A DNA stretch of 64,000 nt, taken from contig CAWJAF010000014.1 in assembly GCA_963840785.1 (NCBI GenBank), positions 1 to 64,000 of the forward strand, in the 5' to 3' direction. Position numbers and translations under genes: made by a program. The DNA is from JALYOK01 sp963840785. Its GTDB lineage: Bacteria > Pseudomonadota > Gammaproteobacteria > Burkholderiales > JALYOK01. Below, piece by piece: positions 17,034-24,865 of the stretch. The first letter of the stretch is position 1, and each line of letters begins with the position of its first letter. Below the pieces are notes generated by a model that did no database searches, was not told the DNA's origin, and saw only the letters and a list, made by a program, of their open reading frames with translations.

Positions 17034-17285
17034 ATGGTTAGTGCGTGCCAAAATCTTTGTCCAGACTGCCAGTACCGCACGGTAGAGTTCGTCATCTCGT
17101 TCGCGGGACCGAATCGTGTAACTTCCGGCGATGTTTGTGGACTTGACTTACCAGGCTACCCTGAAAAGATTGACTGTATTGGTTTTGAACCGAAACGTCG
17201 CTCGCGGGTCTCATTGCCAAGCGCTGCGCCGCACCTGATGGAAGCCACATCAACTGCATCACAGGAATACGAACTGCTTTACTAA
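17034..17285 (+). CDS. Small cysteine-bearing protein of unknown function under a sigma-54 promoter
   Basis: 83 residues starting MVSACQNLCPDCQYRTVEFV. The start is supported by AGGAG at 17024-17028, five bases upstream. Three cysteines are clustered near the N-terminus as C-x3-C-x2-C, with two more near residues 35 and 48; this could bind a metal, but no known zinc-ribbon family is recognised. There is no signal peptide or membrane helix. The gene is alone on a transcript of about 370 bases bounded by the sigma-54 promoter (16958) and a strong terminator (17318). It may be a genuine small protein or the coding portion of a regulatory RNA. Confidence 0.55.
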   Translation: MVSACQNLCPDCQYRTVEFVISFAGPNRVTSGDVCGLDLPGYPEKIDCIGFEPKRRSRVSLPSAAPHLMEATSTASQEYELLY

Positions 17286-17317
17286 ACGGCTAACCGCCTC
17301 TCGGACATTTTTTCTAA

Positions 17318-17357
17318 CGGGAATACCGCTCCAGCCTCGGTATTCCCGCTTTTTTTT
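17318..17357 (+). terminator. Strong intrinsic terminator after the small gene
   Basis: An 11-bp perfect stem, CGGGAATACCG (17318-17328) and CGGTATTCCCG (17338-17348), followed by C and eight T residues. It lies 33 bases past the stop codon of the 83-codon gene and closes that transcription unit. Confidence 0.92.
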
Positions 17358-17393
17358 GTAGCACCCAAATCGCTTTTTTTGATCACGCCACGA

Positions 17394-17416
17394 GCCACTG
17401 GCCCTAGGCCGGTGGC
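17394..17416. repeat. Inverted repeat of the GCCACGAGCCA family
   Basis: GCCACTGGCC (17394-17403) and GGCCGGTGGC (17407-17416) pair at nine of ten positions around CTA. The preceding bases GCCACGAGCCA recur at about 23150 and 26169. The rest of 17358-17584 holds no credible gene. Confidence 0.45.
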
Positions 17417-17584
17417 TAGCCTAGAGCTACCCAGTATCGGCGCGGTTCTTCAGCCATTCCAAAGCGATCAAAAACAAACTATCGCTACGCCAGACCTTCC
17501 GTTTTCATTGCGCTTAAACAAGTCGCGTAGTGCGAATTGTTCGTCAACGCAATTCTTTGAACCGTAGGATTGCCACGCATATGC

Positions 17585-18505
17585 TCACAACGCGCGATCG
17601 ATTCGCGATGTCGCTTCGACTGTCAGGCCACTCAAGAGCCTATCGGCTTGCTGACTGTTGTTACAGAGCAGCACCATGTCGCAGCCTGCCGCCAACGCCG
17701 CTGACGCGCGCTCAACCACACCGCCAGCGGTGCTTGCGCCCTCCATCGAAAGATCATCGCTGAAAATAACACCTTTGAATTCCAATTGATCGCGCAAAAT
17801 ATCCTTCAGCCAAAACGAAGAAAAGCCCGCGGGCAAGGCATCGACGTCGGGATAAATCACATGGGCGGGCATAATGCCGCCCATGCCGACACTGACGAGC
17901 GCGCGAAACGGCATTAAATCGTCCCGTTCGATTTCATCGAAGGAACGGCTATCGATCGGCACTTCGTGATGGGAATCCGCGCGCACAAAACCGTGGCCGG
18001 GAAAATGTTTGCCAACCCAACCCATGCCCGCTTCGGCGAACCCCGCGATCAATTCCCGTGCCAATTCGGTCACCGCAACCGGATCGCGATGAAACGATCG
18101 ATCGCCGATCACCGAACTCTCGCCATAATCCAAATCCAACACCGGCGCGAAACTGAAATCCACCGCGTGAGCGAGCAATTCCGCACCGATGACATAGCCA
18201 ATTTTCTTCGTCATCTCTTTTGCCTTGGCCGGATCTTTATCCCACATTTGCCCGAGCGTTCGCATCGGCGGAATCTTGCTGAAGCCGTCGCGAAAGCGCT
18301 GCACCCGGCCACCTTCGTGGTCCACTGCGATGAGCAATGGCGGCGAACGAAGCGCGCGAACGCTCTGCGTCAGCGCCAGCAACTGCTCAGGCGATTCATA
18401 GTTACGTGCAAACAAGATAATGCCGCCGACTAACGGATGACTTAACCGCTCCCGGTCTTCCGCCGTAAGCTCAAGACCGGCAACATCGATCATCACCGGG
18501 CCCAT
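17585..18505 (-). CDS. nagZ: Beta-N-acetylglucosaminidase NagZ
   Basis: A cytoplasmic glycoside hydrolase family 3 enzyme that removes N-acetylglucosamine from anhydro-muropeptides during cell-wall recycling. The N-terminus MGPVMIDVAGLELTAEDRER, the motif DHEGGRVQRFRDGF, the catalytic-loop sequence KHFPGHGFVRADSHHEVP and the nucleophile segment VIFSDDLSMEGA are all intact. At 306 residues it is about 35 residues shorter at the C-terminus than common NagZ proteins; the active site is unaffected. The start codon overlaps the acpS stop (TAATG). It is the last gene of recO-pdxJ-acpS-nagZ. Confidence 0.94.
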   Translation of the reverse strand: MGPVMIDVAGLELTAEDRERLSHPLVGGIILFARNYESPEQLLALTQSVRALRSPPLLIAVDHEGGRVQRFRDGFSKIPPMRTLGQMWDKDPAKAKEMTKKIGYVIGAELLAHAVDFSFAPVLDLDYGESSVIGDRSFHRDPVAVTELARELIAGFAEAGMGWVGKHFPGHGFVRADSHHEVPIDSRSFDEIERDDLMPFRALVSVGMGGIMPAHVIYPDVDALPAGFSSFWLKDILRDQLEFKGVIFSDDLSMEGASTAGGVVERASAALAAGCDMVLLCNNSQQADRLLSGLTVEATSRIDRAL

Positions 18506-18885
18506 TACGCAGTCTCCAGTATCACAAACGCGACCGCAGTATCTTGCTCGTCAGTAATTGAAATATGGCTACCGACGATCCCCAATTCGCCCATGCGCTG
18601 CCGCAAATCGGGATGTGCATCGATAATCGGCTTGCCACGCGGATCGTGACCCACCGCGATGTAACACCAGGTGACCGGCTTGCGAATGCCCGTGCCTATC
18701 GCCTTGCTAAAAGCTTCCTTCGCAGCAAAACGTTTCGCCAAAAATCGCGTTTTCATTTTATGTTTATCGAATTCGATGAGTTCTTGTGGCGCCAAAATCC
18801 GCTCGGCGAAGCGCCGACCGTACTGCGTCAACACGCGTTCAATGCGATGCACAGCGATGATATCCGTGCCGATGCCGTAGATCAT
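18505..18885 (-). CDS. acpS: Holo-[acyl-carrier-protein] synthase
   Basis: Transfers 4'-phosphopantetheine from CoA to acyl carrier protein. 126 residues with the magnesium-binding GIGTDIIAVHRIE at the N-terminus and the second signature RFAAKEAFSKAIGTGIRKPV in the middle. The C-terminus HISITDEQDTAVAFVILE is complete. It overlaps the pdxJ stop by four bases. Confidence 0.96.
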   Translation of the reverse strand: MIYGIGTDIIAVHRIERVLTQYGRRFAERILAPQELIEFDKHKMKTRFLAKRFAAKEAFSKAIGTGIRKPVTWCYIAVGHDPRGKPIIDAHPDLRQRMGELGIVGSHISITDEQDTAVAFVILETA

Positions 18886-19637
18886 GCGCTGATTCCGGCC
18901 GCTTGTGTCATCAGCGCTTTCATTTCGCGCACTGCCTCGCGCATGCCGATGAACACGGCGCGGCTGACAATCGCGTGGCCGATATGCAATTCGCGTACGC
19001 CGACGAGTTGCGCCACCGGCTGCACGTTGAAATAATTCAGCGCATGGCCGGCGTTAAAGCGCATGCCCATATCTCGAATTGCTTTTCCCGCGGTCGCGAT
19101 TTTCTCCAACTCCGCCACCACTGCTGCGCTCTCGGCGTCGCGACCATGTTGATGAAATGCATGCGCATAAGGCCCAGTGTGAATCTCGCAAACTTTCGCG
19201 CCGATGCGATGGGAGGCTTGCACTTGCTTGAGATCGGCGTCGATAAACACACTCACAACAATGCCCGCCGTCGCCAACATCGCGACGACGCTTTTCAGCC
19301 GGGCTTCTTGTGAAGCGACATCCAAACCGCCTTCGGTAGTAATTTCATGCCGGCCTTCCGGCACCAGCATCGCCATTTCCGGCTTAATCTCGCAGGCCAT
19401 TTTCACCATCTCGTCGGTCGCGGCCATTTCTAAATTGAGTTTGATATGCGTCAGTTCGCGCAGGCGCCGAACATCTTGATCATGAATGTGCCGACGATCT
19501 TCGCGCAAATGCACCGTAATGCCATCCGCGCCGCCGAGATGCGCCTCCACCGCGCCCCATACCGGATCCGGCTCGTAAGTGCGCCGCGCCTCGCGAATCG
19601 TCGCGATATGATCGATGTTAACGCCGAGTTGAATCAT
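18882..19637 (-). CDS. pdxJ: Pyridoxine 5'-phosphate synthase
   Basis: Condenses 1-deoxyxylulose 5-phosphate with 3-amino-2-oxopropyl phosphate in the DXP-dependent vitamin B6 pathway. 251 residues beginning MIQLGVNIDHIATIREARRT, with GADGITVHLREDRRHI and VSVFIDADLKQVQASHRIGA as further family signatures, and the phosphate-binding LHIGHAIVSRAVFIGM near the C-terminus. It overlaps recO by four bases (ATGA) and acpS by four bases, which points to translational coupling along the operon. Confidence 0.97.
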   Translation of the reverse strand: MIQLGVNIDHIATIREARRTYEPDPVWGAVEAHLGGADGITVHLREDRRHIHDQDVRRLRELTHIKLNLEMAATDEMVKMACEIKPEMAMLVPEGRHEITTEGGLDVASQEARLKSVVAMLATAGIVVSVFIDADLKQVQASHRIGAKVCEIHTGPYAHAFHQHGRDAESAAVVAELEKIATAGKAIRDMGMRFNAGHALNYFNVQPVAQLVGVRELHIGHAIVSRAVFIGMREAVREMKALMTQAAGISA

Positions 19638-20359
19638 AGTTCTTGTAAGTCCCGCAAAAGCTGCCGTGTTTGTAATTCTTGTTGTCCCAAATGATGCTTA
19701 ATCTGCAGGCGCAAAAGTTGTTTACTTTCCGCCAAGGTCTGCAGATCGGAGAAATCTTCGCGCTGCAAATCAAGCAATGTCTTGCCACGAAATTGTACCT
19801 GGTTTCCATCGCCGCGCAGCGCGATTGGACCACGATCAGCGATGTAACCGTAAACATTTTCGGCGGCGATCAGTTCTTCCGAACCCGCCTCGTGCTCAAG
19901 CTGCAAACCGTAACCCAACTCGCGCAGTAAACCCAGTTCAAAACGCCGCAGAACCTCGGGCAAATTTTGTTGCTTGCTCAACGCCATTAACGACTGCGCG
20001 TAAATATCGAACAAGATTTCATGCGGATCGTCACGCGGCAGCAACTTCAACAACAACTCATTCATATAAAAACCGCACAATAACGCCAAGCCCTGCAACA
20101 TCGGCTGCCCGCCGCGCCACTCGGCTTTATGCATCGTGCGCGGCTCATTCTTGCCGGACCATGAAAGTTCCAACGGCTGAAACGAAAGTAACTGCCCGCG
20201 GATCGCCGAACGCGGCCGCTTGGCGCCACGTGCTACCAACGCCACGCGACCGGCATGACGAGAAAGCGCCTCGACAATCAAACTGGTTTCGCGATAGGGA
20301 TAAGTATGTAAGACGAACGCCGGCTCGTTATTGCGCAGCGTCGATTCCGATTGGGTCAT
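19634..20359 (-). CDS. recO: DNA repair protein RecO
   Basis: Mediates RecA loading in the RecFOR pathway. 241 residues with an N-terminal OB-fold (AFVLHTYPYRETSLIVEALS and RVALVARGAKRPRSAIRGQL) and a helical C-terminal domain (CGFYMNELLLKLLPRDDPHE, then RRFELGLLRELGY). The four-cysteine zinc site of some RecO proteins is not evident. It heads the pdxJ operon. In many betaproteobacteria era and rnc precede recO, but here an unrelated lipoprotein gene lies upstream. Confidence 0.94.
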   Translation of the reverse strand: MTQSESTLRNNEPAFVLHTYPYRETSLIVEALSRHAGRVALVARGAKRPRSAIRGQLLSFQPLELSWSGKNEPRTMHKAEWRGGQPMLQGLALLCGFYMNELLLKLLPRDDPHEILFDIYAQSLMALSKQQNLPEVLRRFELGLLRELGYGLQLEHEAGSEELIAAENVYGYIADRGPIALRGDGNQVQFRGKTLLDLQREDFSDLQTLAESKQLLRLQIKHHLGQQELQTRQLLRDLQEL

Positions 20360-20412
20360 CGCCAGGATTTTACCTGGCCTAATGGCACAAATTCAATCGT
20401 TAGGGGAGATGC

Positions 20413-20443
20413 CTGGAGAGGCACATAGATATTGCCTCTCCAG
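20413..20443. repeat. Inverted repeat CTGGAGAGGCA/TGCCTCTCCAG
   Basis: A perfect 11-bp inverted repeat with a nine-base loop lies between recO and the lipoprotein gene. No T run follows. CCTGGAGAGGCA recurs at 44404-44415, so this is a member of a dispersed repeat family rather than a dedicated terminator. Confidence 0.6.
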
Positions 20444-20552
20444 ATATGCATGACGTACGGTTTCTGGCTGATGCATGATCTACAGCCTACCGACAGCGCT
20501 AGACGCTAAATCATTCGAAATGACTTCGGCAGAAGAACCGAACTCAAAATCT

Positions 20553-22007
20553 TCATTGCACACCAATGTTTGGCAGGGGTTGTATTTTGTTCTTGATTCT
20601 CTTTACGGTCGGTGCAGCTAGGTCCTGACGTAACTTTTCAAGATATATCTTCGCCTTCGCGTCGATATCCGGAACGTTTCTCAAGGCTACAATAAGCGTA
20701 TTAGCGTCCCATAATTTTTCTTTACCGCTAATTTTTTTCACGATATCTTCTCCTAAGTCCGAGTTGATTTTCGCCTTTGTCGGCGTGGAAAGTTTTTCAA
20801 AATCATTACTGAGTGCTACGGACAACGGTAGTATTTTCTGCGCCGAAAAATCCTCCAAATTTAGAACTTCCTTTGCAATGGCAATAAAAGCTTGATTGGC
20901 ATTTTCTGGCGATTCCGTATTTTTCCCACCTACGGCATCAGCTTCATTTGAAACCACTTCAGTTGGCTTTAGCGATGCTAGGGCTTTCGCACTCTGTCCC
21001 CTAAAATCCTCGTCCATGCTACTAAGGATACTTCGGGCCGCGATCACCGTTGAGCTAGTAGCTTTTATGCTACCGTTTTCAAACAACGACAACTGTAAAT
21101 CAGCGCTTAGCTTCGCCTTGATCAGTTCAATCGTATCTGCGTCATCGGGTCGCGTCGACACTAACAAAGCAAACAGAAGATAGCCTTCATCATTTGTCAA
21201 TTGCCGACTCAGCCCAAGAATGAAGCTGACAGAATCTAATTTTATTTTGTTCGAAGCGGTTCCGCTCGTTTGTGAACTGCTCAAGTCGCTTGGCTTCGCG
21301 CTTCGAACGGCTTCATTAACTAATTTTTCTATTCGAGGAGGCATGCAAAGCCGCGCGTACTCACTAACTGCCGAAAGCGTTTCGGGAAAGCTATTGGTTA
21401 CGTTTTGGCTAGCTATTTGCTTTTGAAATTCCTTTTGTGCTTTTAATACCAGTCCTTGTGTTGCAGAAGGATCTAGTTCGAAAAGAAGACTGCTGCCAAA
21501 ATTTTCGATCGTTGCGCTGGCCGAAGTCCCACCGACGGCCACGAGCGCAATGGATTTCGCTGAAGCCTGGATAGCCCCAAGAAGACCACTTAAAGCGCCT
21601 GTGAGAATATTTGTAAGGGATTGTTCTTCCCTTTTTGTCTTGTAAAATTTGTGCAAATTATCGAAATATACTTCGCATTGAAGATCGACGTAGGCATAGC
21701 CTGAGCCCAAGAACTGGAGCAATTCTACTTCTGTATCGGGCACTCCTACGCTACCTTTCGAAACGCCGCATAGTTCCCCTTTTTTTTCGGCCATCAATTC
21801 CGCAGGACTTTTTTCGCCGTTGAGCAACGAGCGGATTTCCAAATATCGACAATATCGATCCGCAACGTACTTGGTAAAATCGTGCGCGCCTAGTGGAACA
21901 TTTGCACCATCCGATATCTTGCCCTTAAGTCCATGCGAGCACCCGGCGGTCGATACGATGGCGATGAAAAAAATGCCAATTCGGCACCATTTTTGTATTT
22001 GTATCAC
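20553..22007 (-). CDS. Large lipoprotein of unknown function
   Basis: The GTG at 22007 is chosen because GGGGAG sits six bases upstream and it yields a clean lipoprotein signal (WCRIGIFFIAIVSTAGC). The longer open frame to 22100 would bury that signal. The product is 484 residues. After the lipobox comes an alpha-helical region with cysteines (YVADRYCRYLEIRSLL, GELCG, YVDLQCEVYFDNLHKFYKTK), then a glycine- and alanine-rich segment (LTGALSGLLGAIQASAKSIA) that could insert in or pack against a membrane. A long Ser/Thr/Lys-rich helical second half ends with KNKIQPLPNIGVQ. No family is recognised. Codon choice is visibly more A/T rich than in the neighbouring recO operon, which suggests a different history. 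Confidence 0.72.
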   Translation of the reverse strand: MIQIQKWCRIGIFFIAIVSTAGCSHGLKGKISDGANVPLGAHDFTKYVADRYCRYLEIRSLLNGEKSPAELMAEKKGELCGVSKGSVGVPDTEVELLQFLGSGYAYVDLQCEVYFDNLHKFYKTKREEQSLTNILTGALSGLLGAIQASAKSIALVAVGGTSASATIENFGSSLLFELDPSATQGLVLKAQKEFQKQIASQNVTNSFPETLSAVSEYARLCMPPRIEKLVNEAVRSAKPSDLSSSQTSGTASNKIKLDSVSFILGLSRQLTNDEGYLLFALLVSTRPDDADTIELIKAKLSADLQLSLFENGSIKATSSTVIAARSILSSMDEDFRGQSAKALASLKPTEVVSNEADAVGGKNTESPENANQAFIAIAKEVLNLEDFSAQKILPLSVALSNDFEKLSTPTKAKINSDLGEDIVKKISGKEKLWDANTLIVALRNVPDIDAKAKIYLEKLRQDLAAPTVKRIKNKIQPLPNIGVQ

Positions 22008-22316
22008 TTTGATCTCCCCAGCCAAAGAAATCGGACATGTTGGCATCAGACGTTCGATGCAACACTCACGCTCTGATGCCGCTAGACGGAAGTGTATCAA
22101 TCGACAACTAACTAAGGGAATATGCCTTTTGGCCTAAGCCAAAGGATATAGCTAGCACCAATCTGGATTGCGCTCGGCAGGCGTCAATCGAGGTAATTGG
22201 ACTAATTTTGGCGTTCTTGGTGCATATTGATCAATCCTTGCAAAATCGCGTCCTTTTGTAGGAGGAATTGGCAGCAAATGGCTTGCAACCTAAGCACGCT
22301 TAGGTTATCCTAATTC
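22008..22316. other. Divergent intergenic region with two inverted repeats
   Basis: Lies between the lipoprotein gene (leftward) and the DUF4160 gene (rightward). An imperfect inverted repeat TTTTGGC/GCCAAAG occurs near 22124-22142. A perfect one, AACCTAAG (22288-22295) and CTTAGGTT (22300-22307), ends ten bases before the DUF4160 start and could be an operator. An 11-codon open frame (ATG at 22279, stop 22312-22314) with AGGAGG upstream spans that palindrome, but the spacing of 12 bases is long. No promoter was identified with confidence. Confidence 0.4.
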
Positions 22317-22565
22317 ATGCCGAATGTTCTTCCATTATTCAAGGGATGGCGAGTGGTGATTTTCCCAAACGATCATCGTCCCCCGCATGTCCATATGATC
22401 GGTTCGGAAGAGCACGCTCGGTTTGAATTGCTCTGTGATCTCGGGCTCATTCAGCTAATGAGTAACATCGGGTTCGGGCTTAGAGAATTGAAACAAATTG
22501 AGCGCCACCTTCAAAATCACCTTGCTCACCTTTGTAGCGAATGGGAAAGAATTCATGGCCACTGA
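22317..22565 (+). CDS. DUF4160 protein
   Basis: 82 residues. The family signature is clear: GWRVVIFPNDHRPPHVHMIG near the N-terminus, followed by HARFELLCDLGLI and a C-terminal LKQIERHLQNHLAHLCSEW. The conserved PPHVH motif defines DUF4160. These small proteins are usually encoded directly upstream of a DUF2442 protein, as here, with the two frames overlapping by 11 bases. The pair is widely suspected to be a toxin-antitoxin-like or mobile module, but no activity is established. Confidence 0.85.
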   Translation: MPNVLPLFKGWRVVIFPNDHRPPHVHMIGSEEHARFELLCDLGLIQLMSNIGFGLRELKQIERHLQNHLAHLCSEWERIHGH

Positions 22566-22995
22566 AAAACGTTGTATTTCAAAAATTGATGATGCCGCGT
22601 TTGCTAAAGCGTCCGAACAAGGCCGCAGGCTATTAACTCGCAGTCCATTGGCGACTGCTGCGCGCTATACCGCGGGCCGAATTCATGTGGAGCTTAACAA
22701 CGGGTGCGCTTTTGAGTTTCCGATCAAGCATGCACAAGGCTTGGCTGGTGCCAAAGCAACTGATTTGCGCGATATCGAAATACAGGCATCGGGGCTAAGT
22801 CTGCACTGGCCAAAAATTGATGCGGACTTATACGTCCCTGCTTTGGTAAAGGGCGTCTTGGGTACGCAGCAGTGGATGGCTCAAATAGGGGCAGTTGGAG
22901 GAAAAGCAGCGACTCGCGCCAAAGCCAACGCCGCGCGTGTCAACGGCAAACTGGGTGGTCGCCCAAAAAAATCACGGGCGTTAGAAACCGCTTAA
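22555..22995 (+). CDS. DUF2442 protein with basic C-terminal tail
   Basis: 146 residues from the ATG at 22555, inside the end of the DUF4160 gene. The DUF2442 domain (about residues 35-100) includes AGRIHVELNNGCAFEFPIKH and LRDIEIQASGLSLHWPKIDA with DLYVPALVKGVLG. The tail RAKANAARVNGKLGGRPKKS is rich in lysine and arginine, and such NGKLGGRPKK endings are common in small DNA-associated or antitoxin-like proteins. Partner of the preceding DUF4160 protein by overlap and family co-occurrence. Function unknown. Confidence 0.83.
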   Translation: MATEKRCISKIDDAAFAKASEQGRRLLTRSPLATAARYTAGRIHVELNNGCAFEFPIKHAQGLAGAKATDLRDIEIQASGLSLHWPKIDADLYVPALVKGVLGTQQWMAQIGAVGGKAATRAKANAARVNGKLGGRPKKSRALETA

Positions 22996-23124
22996 CTTGA
23001 CGCTGACGCGAACCGTTAACTCGTCAGTTGGCCAAGGCTATCACTCAATTCCAGTTCGGTTGGGCAATCAAGAACTGCGGGATATCTAAAAGAAGCTTTT
23101 TAAGGCATCGCCCGAACCCGCTCT

Positions 23125-23190
23125 AGGTATGCCTCTCAGGCCATGCCTCGCCACGAGCCAATCCTGAAGCGGCTGCTGGCGCATCCATCT
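23125..23190. repeat. Dispersed repeat, copy at 23.1 kb
   Basis: The segment starting GGTATGCCTCTCAGGCCATG and continuing GCCTCGCCACGAGCCAATCC then GAAGCGGCTGCTGGC matches parts of repeats at 26161 and 44402. It lies between DUF2442 and the EF-hand gene. Confidence 0.55.
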
Positions 23191-23191
23191 C

Positions 23192-23584
23192 CTAATACCT
23201 TGGGTCATTTCCGCCTCGTTCAATGCGCCGCATCTTCGCACGCTCGCGGCGAAACGCGCGAATCTCGTCCGGCGTCGCTTTGCCATCTTTATTCGCGTCG
23301 ACGTTATCGAAATTTTCTTGCAAGCGCGGCGCGACACGGCCTGCTTCGTCGCGGCTTAACGCGCGATCGCCGTCTTGATCGGCGGCGTCCAAACGTTCGC
23401 GAATTTTCTCGCGACGCATCTCGCGAATTTCGCGGCGCTCATCGGGCGACATGTTGGCAGTGGGCGGCTTGCCGTCTAGGGGTTTATCCCGATTGTTCCG
23501 GTCAGCCGCCCAACTCGTTGCAGCCATCAAAATCAGCAAGGCTGCGCCGATCGCTCGGCGCAAATTTTCCCCACTCAGTTCCAT
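23192..23584 (-). CDS. Exported EF-hand protein
   Basis: 130 residues from an ATG at 23584. A signal peptide (RRAIGAALLILMAATSWAAD) precedes a charged region (SPDERREIREMRREKIRERL) and two EF-hand calcium-binding loops: DAADQDGDRALSRDEA and DNVDANKDGKATPDEI. In both loops the D-x-D-x-D/N-G pattern and the terminal acidic residue are present. It probably acts in the periplasm. It follows another small exported gene by 26 bases, and both are divergent from an OmpR/EnvZ-type pair. An open frame extends much further upstream but has no supporting start signal there. Confidence 0.82.
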   Translation of the reverse strand: MELSGENLRRAIGAALLILMAATSWAADRNNRDKPLDGKPPTANMSPDERREIREMRREKIRERLDAADQDGDRALSRDEAGRVAPRLQENFDNVDANKDGKATPDEIRAFRRERAKMRRIERGGNDPRY

Positions 23585-23610
23585 AATTTTATATGATCTC
23601 CTTAATTTGA

Positions 23611-23934
23611 CTAACGAGCGTCGTTGTCGTGTTTTTCGCGACGAATATCGCGGCTCGATTCGTTCAAATCGCGATGCAATTCGCGCCGCTCGCCGCGCGT
23701 TAACACGCCATCGGATTTGAATTCGCGCTCTTGCGCGCGAATCGCACGTTGCTCGGCGCGTAGCGCTTTTGCTTCGGAATGCGTGAGTTCGCCGGATTTT
23801 ACGCCGTTGTGAATGCGCGCATGCTGATTGTGTTGGCGTTTGTTCACACCCGGATCGCGAGTGCCGGCGTAAGCGGCTGACATAACCAGGGTCGAAAGGG
23901 CAAGTGCAAGTGTGGTTTTCAAGATCGTATTCAT
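23611..23934 (-). CDS. Small exported basic protein
   Basis: 107 residues with a clear signal peptide (MNTILKTTLALALSTLVMSA, cleavage after AYA). The mature part is highly charged and helical: VNKRQHNQHARIHNGVKSGE, LTHSEAKALRAEQRAI, and LTRGERRELHRDLNESSRDI. Two segments of the type G-x-LT-x-x-E (SGELTHSEA and DGVLTRGER) repeat about 35 residues apart and look like EF-hand-related helix-loop units without full calcium ligands. It is first of a two-gene unit with the EF-hand protein. The function is not known. Confidence 0.75.
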   Translation of the reverse strand: MNTILKTTLALALSTLVMSAAYAGTRDPGVNKRQHNQHARIHNGVKSGELTHSEAKALRAEQRAIRAQEREFKSDGVLTRGERRELHRDLNESSRDIRREKHDNDAR

Positions 23935-24139
23935 AATAACTCCATGAAAAAGGTGAAAGGTTACTGTTCAGCGCATTGCGCTCACTGCAACAGTAACGTG
24001 CATTCTCCTCGTCTCGTCCAAGCGTTTGCGTAACCGAGTGTATCAAAATGCTAGCCGCCACTTGCTACCCTGCCCGATTCTGAAACAAACTGTTACAGTT
24101 TTAACGGCAACGATGCAACGATTCAATTAGGATTTGTCC

Positions 24140-24865
24140 ATGAACAACGCAAAAGCCAAAATTTTGGTCGTCGATGACGATCTGCGATTACGCGAATTAC
24201 TTAAGCGTTATCTGACCGAGCAAGGTTACACCGTCAACGTCGCCGCCGATGCCGAATCGATGAATCGCGTTCGCGCGCGCGACCGTTACGATTTACTCGT
24301 GCTCGATTTGATGATGCCCGGTGAAGATGGCCTCGCCATTTGTCGGCGCCTGCGCGCGGGCGCAGACACTACACCGATCATCATGCTCACAGCGAAGGGC
24401 GACGAGATCGATCGCATCGTCGGCCTAGAGATGGGCGCCGATGATTATTTGCCGAAACCGTTTAATCCGCGTGAATTGTTAGCGCGCATCCAAGCGGTGC
24501 TGCGCCGGCAAGCGCCCTTGCCTATTCCCGGCGCGCCGGCGGCGACGGCGAATGTGGTCGAGTTCGGCGGCTTCGTGCTTGATCTTGCCGCGCGGCGCTT
24601 GAGCAAAGAGGGCGCCGATGTCGCGCTGACCACCGGCGAATTCGCGTTACTCAAAATTCTTGTCGGCCATCCGCGGGAGCCGCTATCTCGCGAAAAACTA
24701 ATGGAACTCGCGCGCGGCCGCGAGCATGAACCGTTCGATCGCAGCATCGATATTCAGGTTTCGCGCCTGCGAAAACTCGTCGAGCCGGACAGCGCAAAAC
24801 CGCGCTACATCCAAACCGTGTGGGGTTTCGGTTATGTGTTCGTGCCCGACGGCGAGGCGGCTTGA
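24140..24865 (+). CDS. ompR: OmpR-type response regulator
   Basis: 241 residues from the ATG at 24140. The receiver domain has acidic DDD near residue 15, the phospho-acceptor in DLLVLDLMMPGEDGLAICRR and the lysine in DYLPKPFNPRELLARIQAVL. The C-terminal winged helix has DVALTTGEFALLKILVGHPR, FDRSIDIQVSRLRKLVE and the final YIQTVWGFGYVFVPDGE. The receiver and linker spelling is characteristic of the OmpR branch rather than PhoB or CreB. It overlaps the kinase gene. Which porin or metal-response genes it controls is unknown; the divergent exported EF-hand gene pair is a natural candidate. Confidence 0.85.
   Translation: MNNAKAKILVVDDDLRLRELLKRYLTEQGYTVNVAADAESMNRVRARDRYDLLVLDLMMPGEDGLAICRRLRAGADTTPIIMLTAKGDEIDRIVGLEMGADDYLPKPFNPRELLARIQAVLRRQAPLPIPGAPAATANVVEFGGFVLDLAARRLSKEGADVALTTGEFALLKILVGHPREPLSREKLMELARGREHEPFDRSIDIQVSRLRKLVEPDSAKPRYIQTVWGFGYVFVPDGEAA

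Noticed and set aside
23585..24061. Upstream extension of the EF-hand gene
   Set aside because: It would run antisense-frame through the neighbouring small exported gene and remove the signal peptide from the N-terminus.
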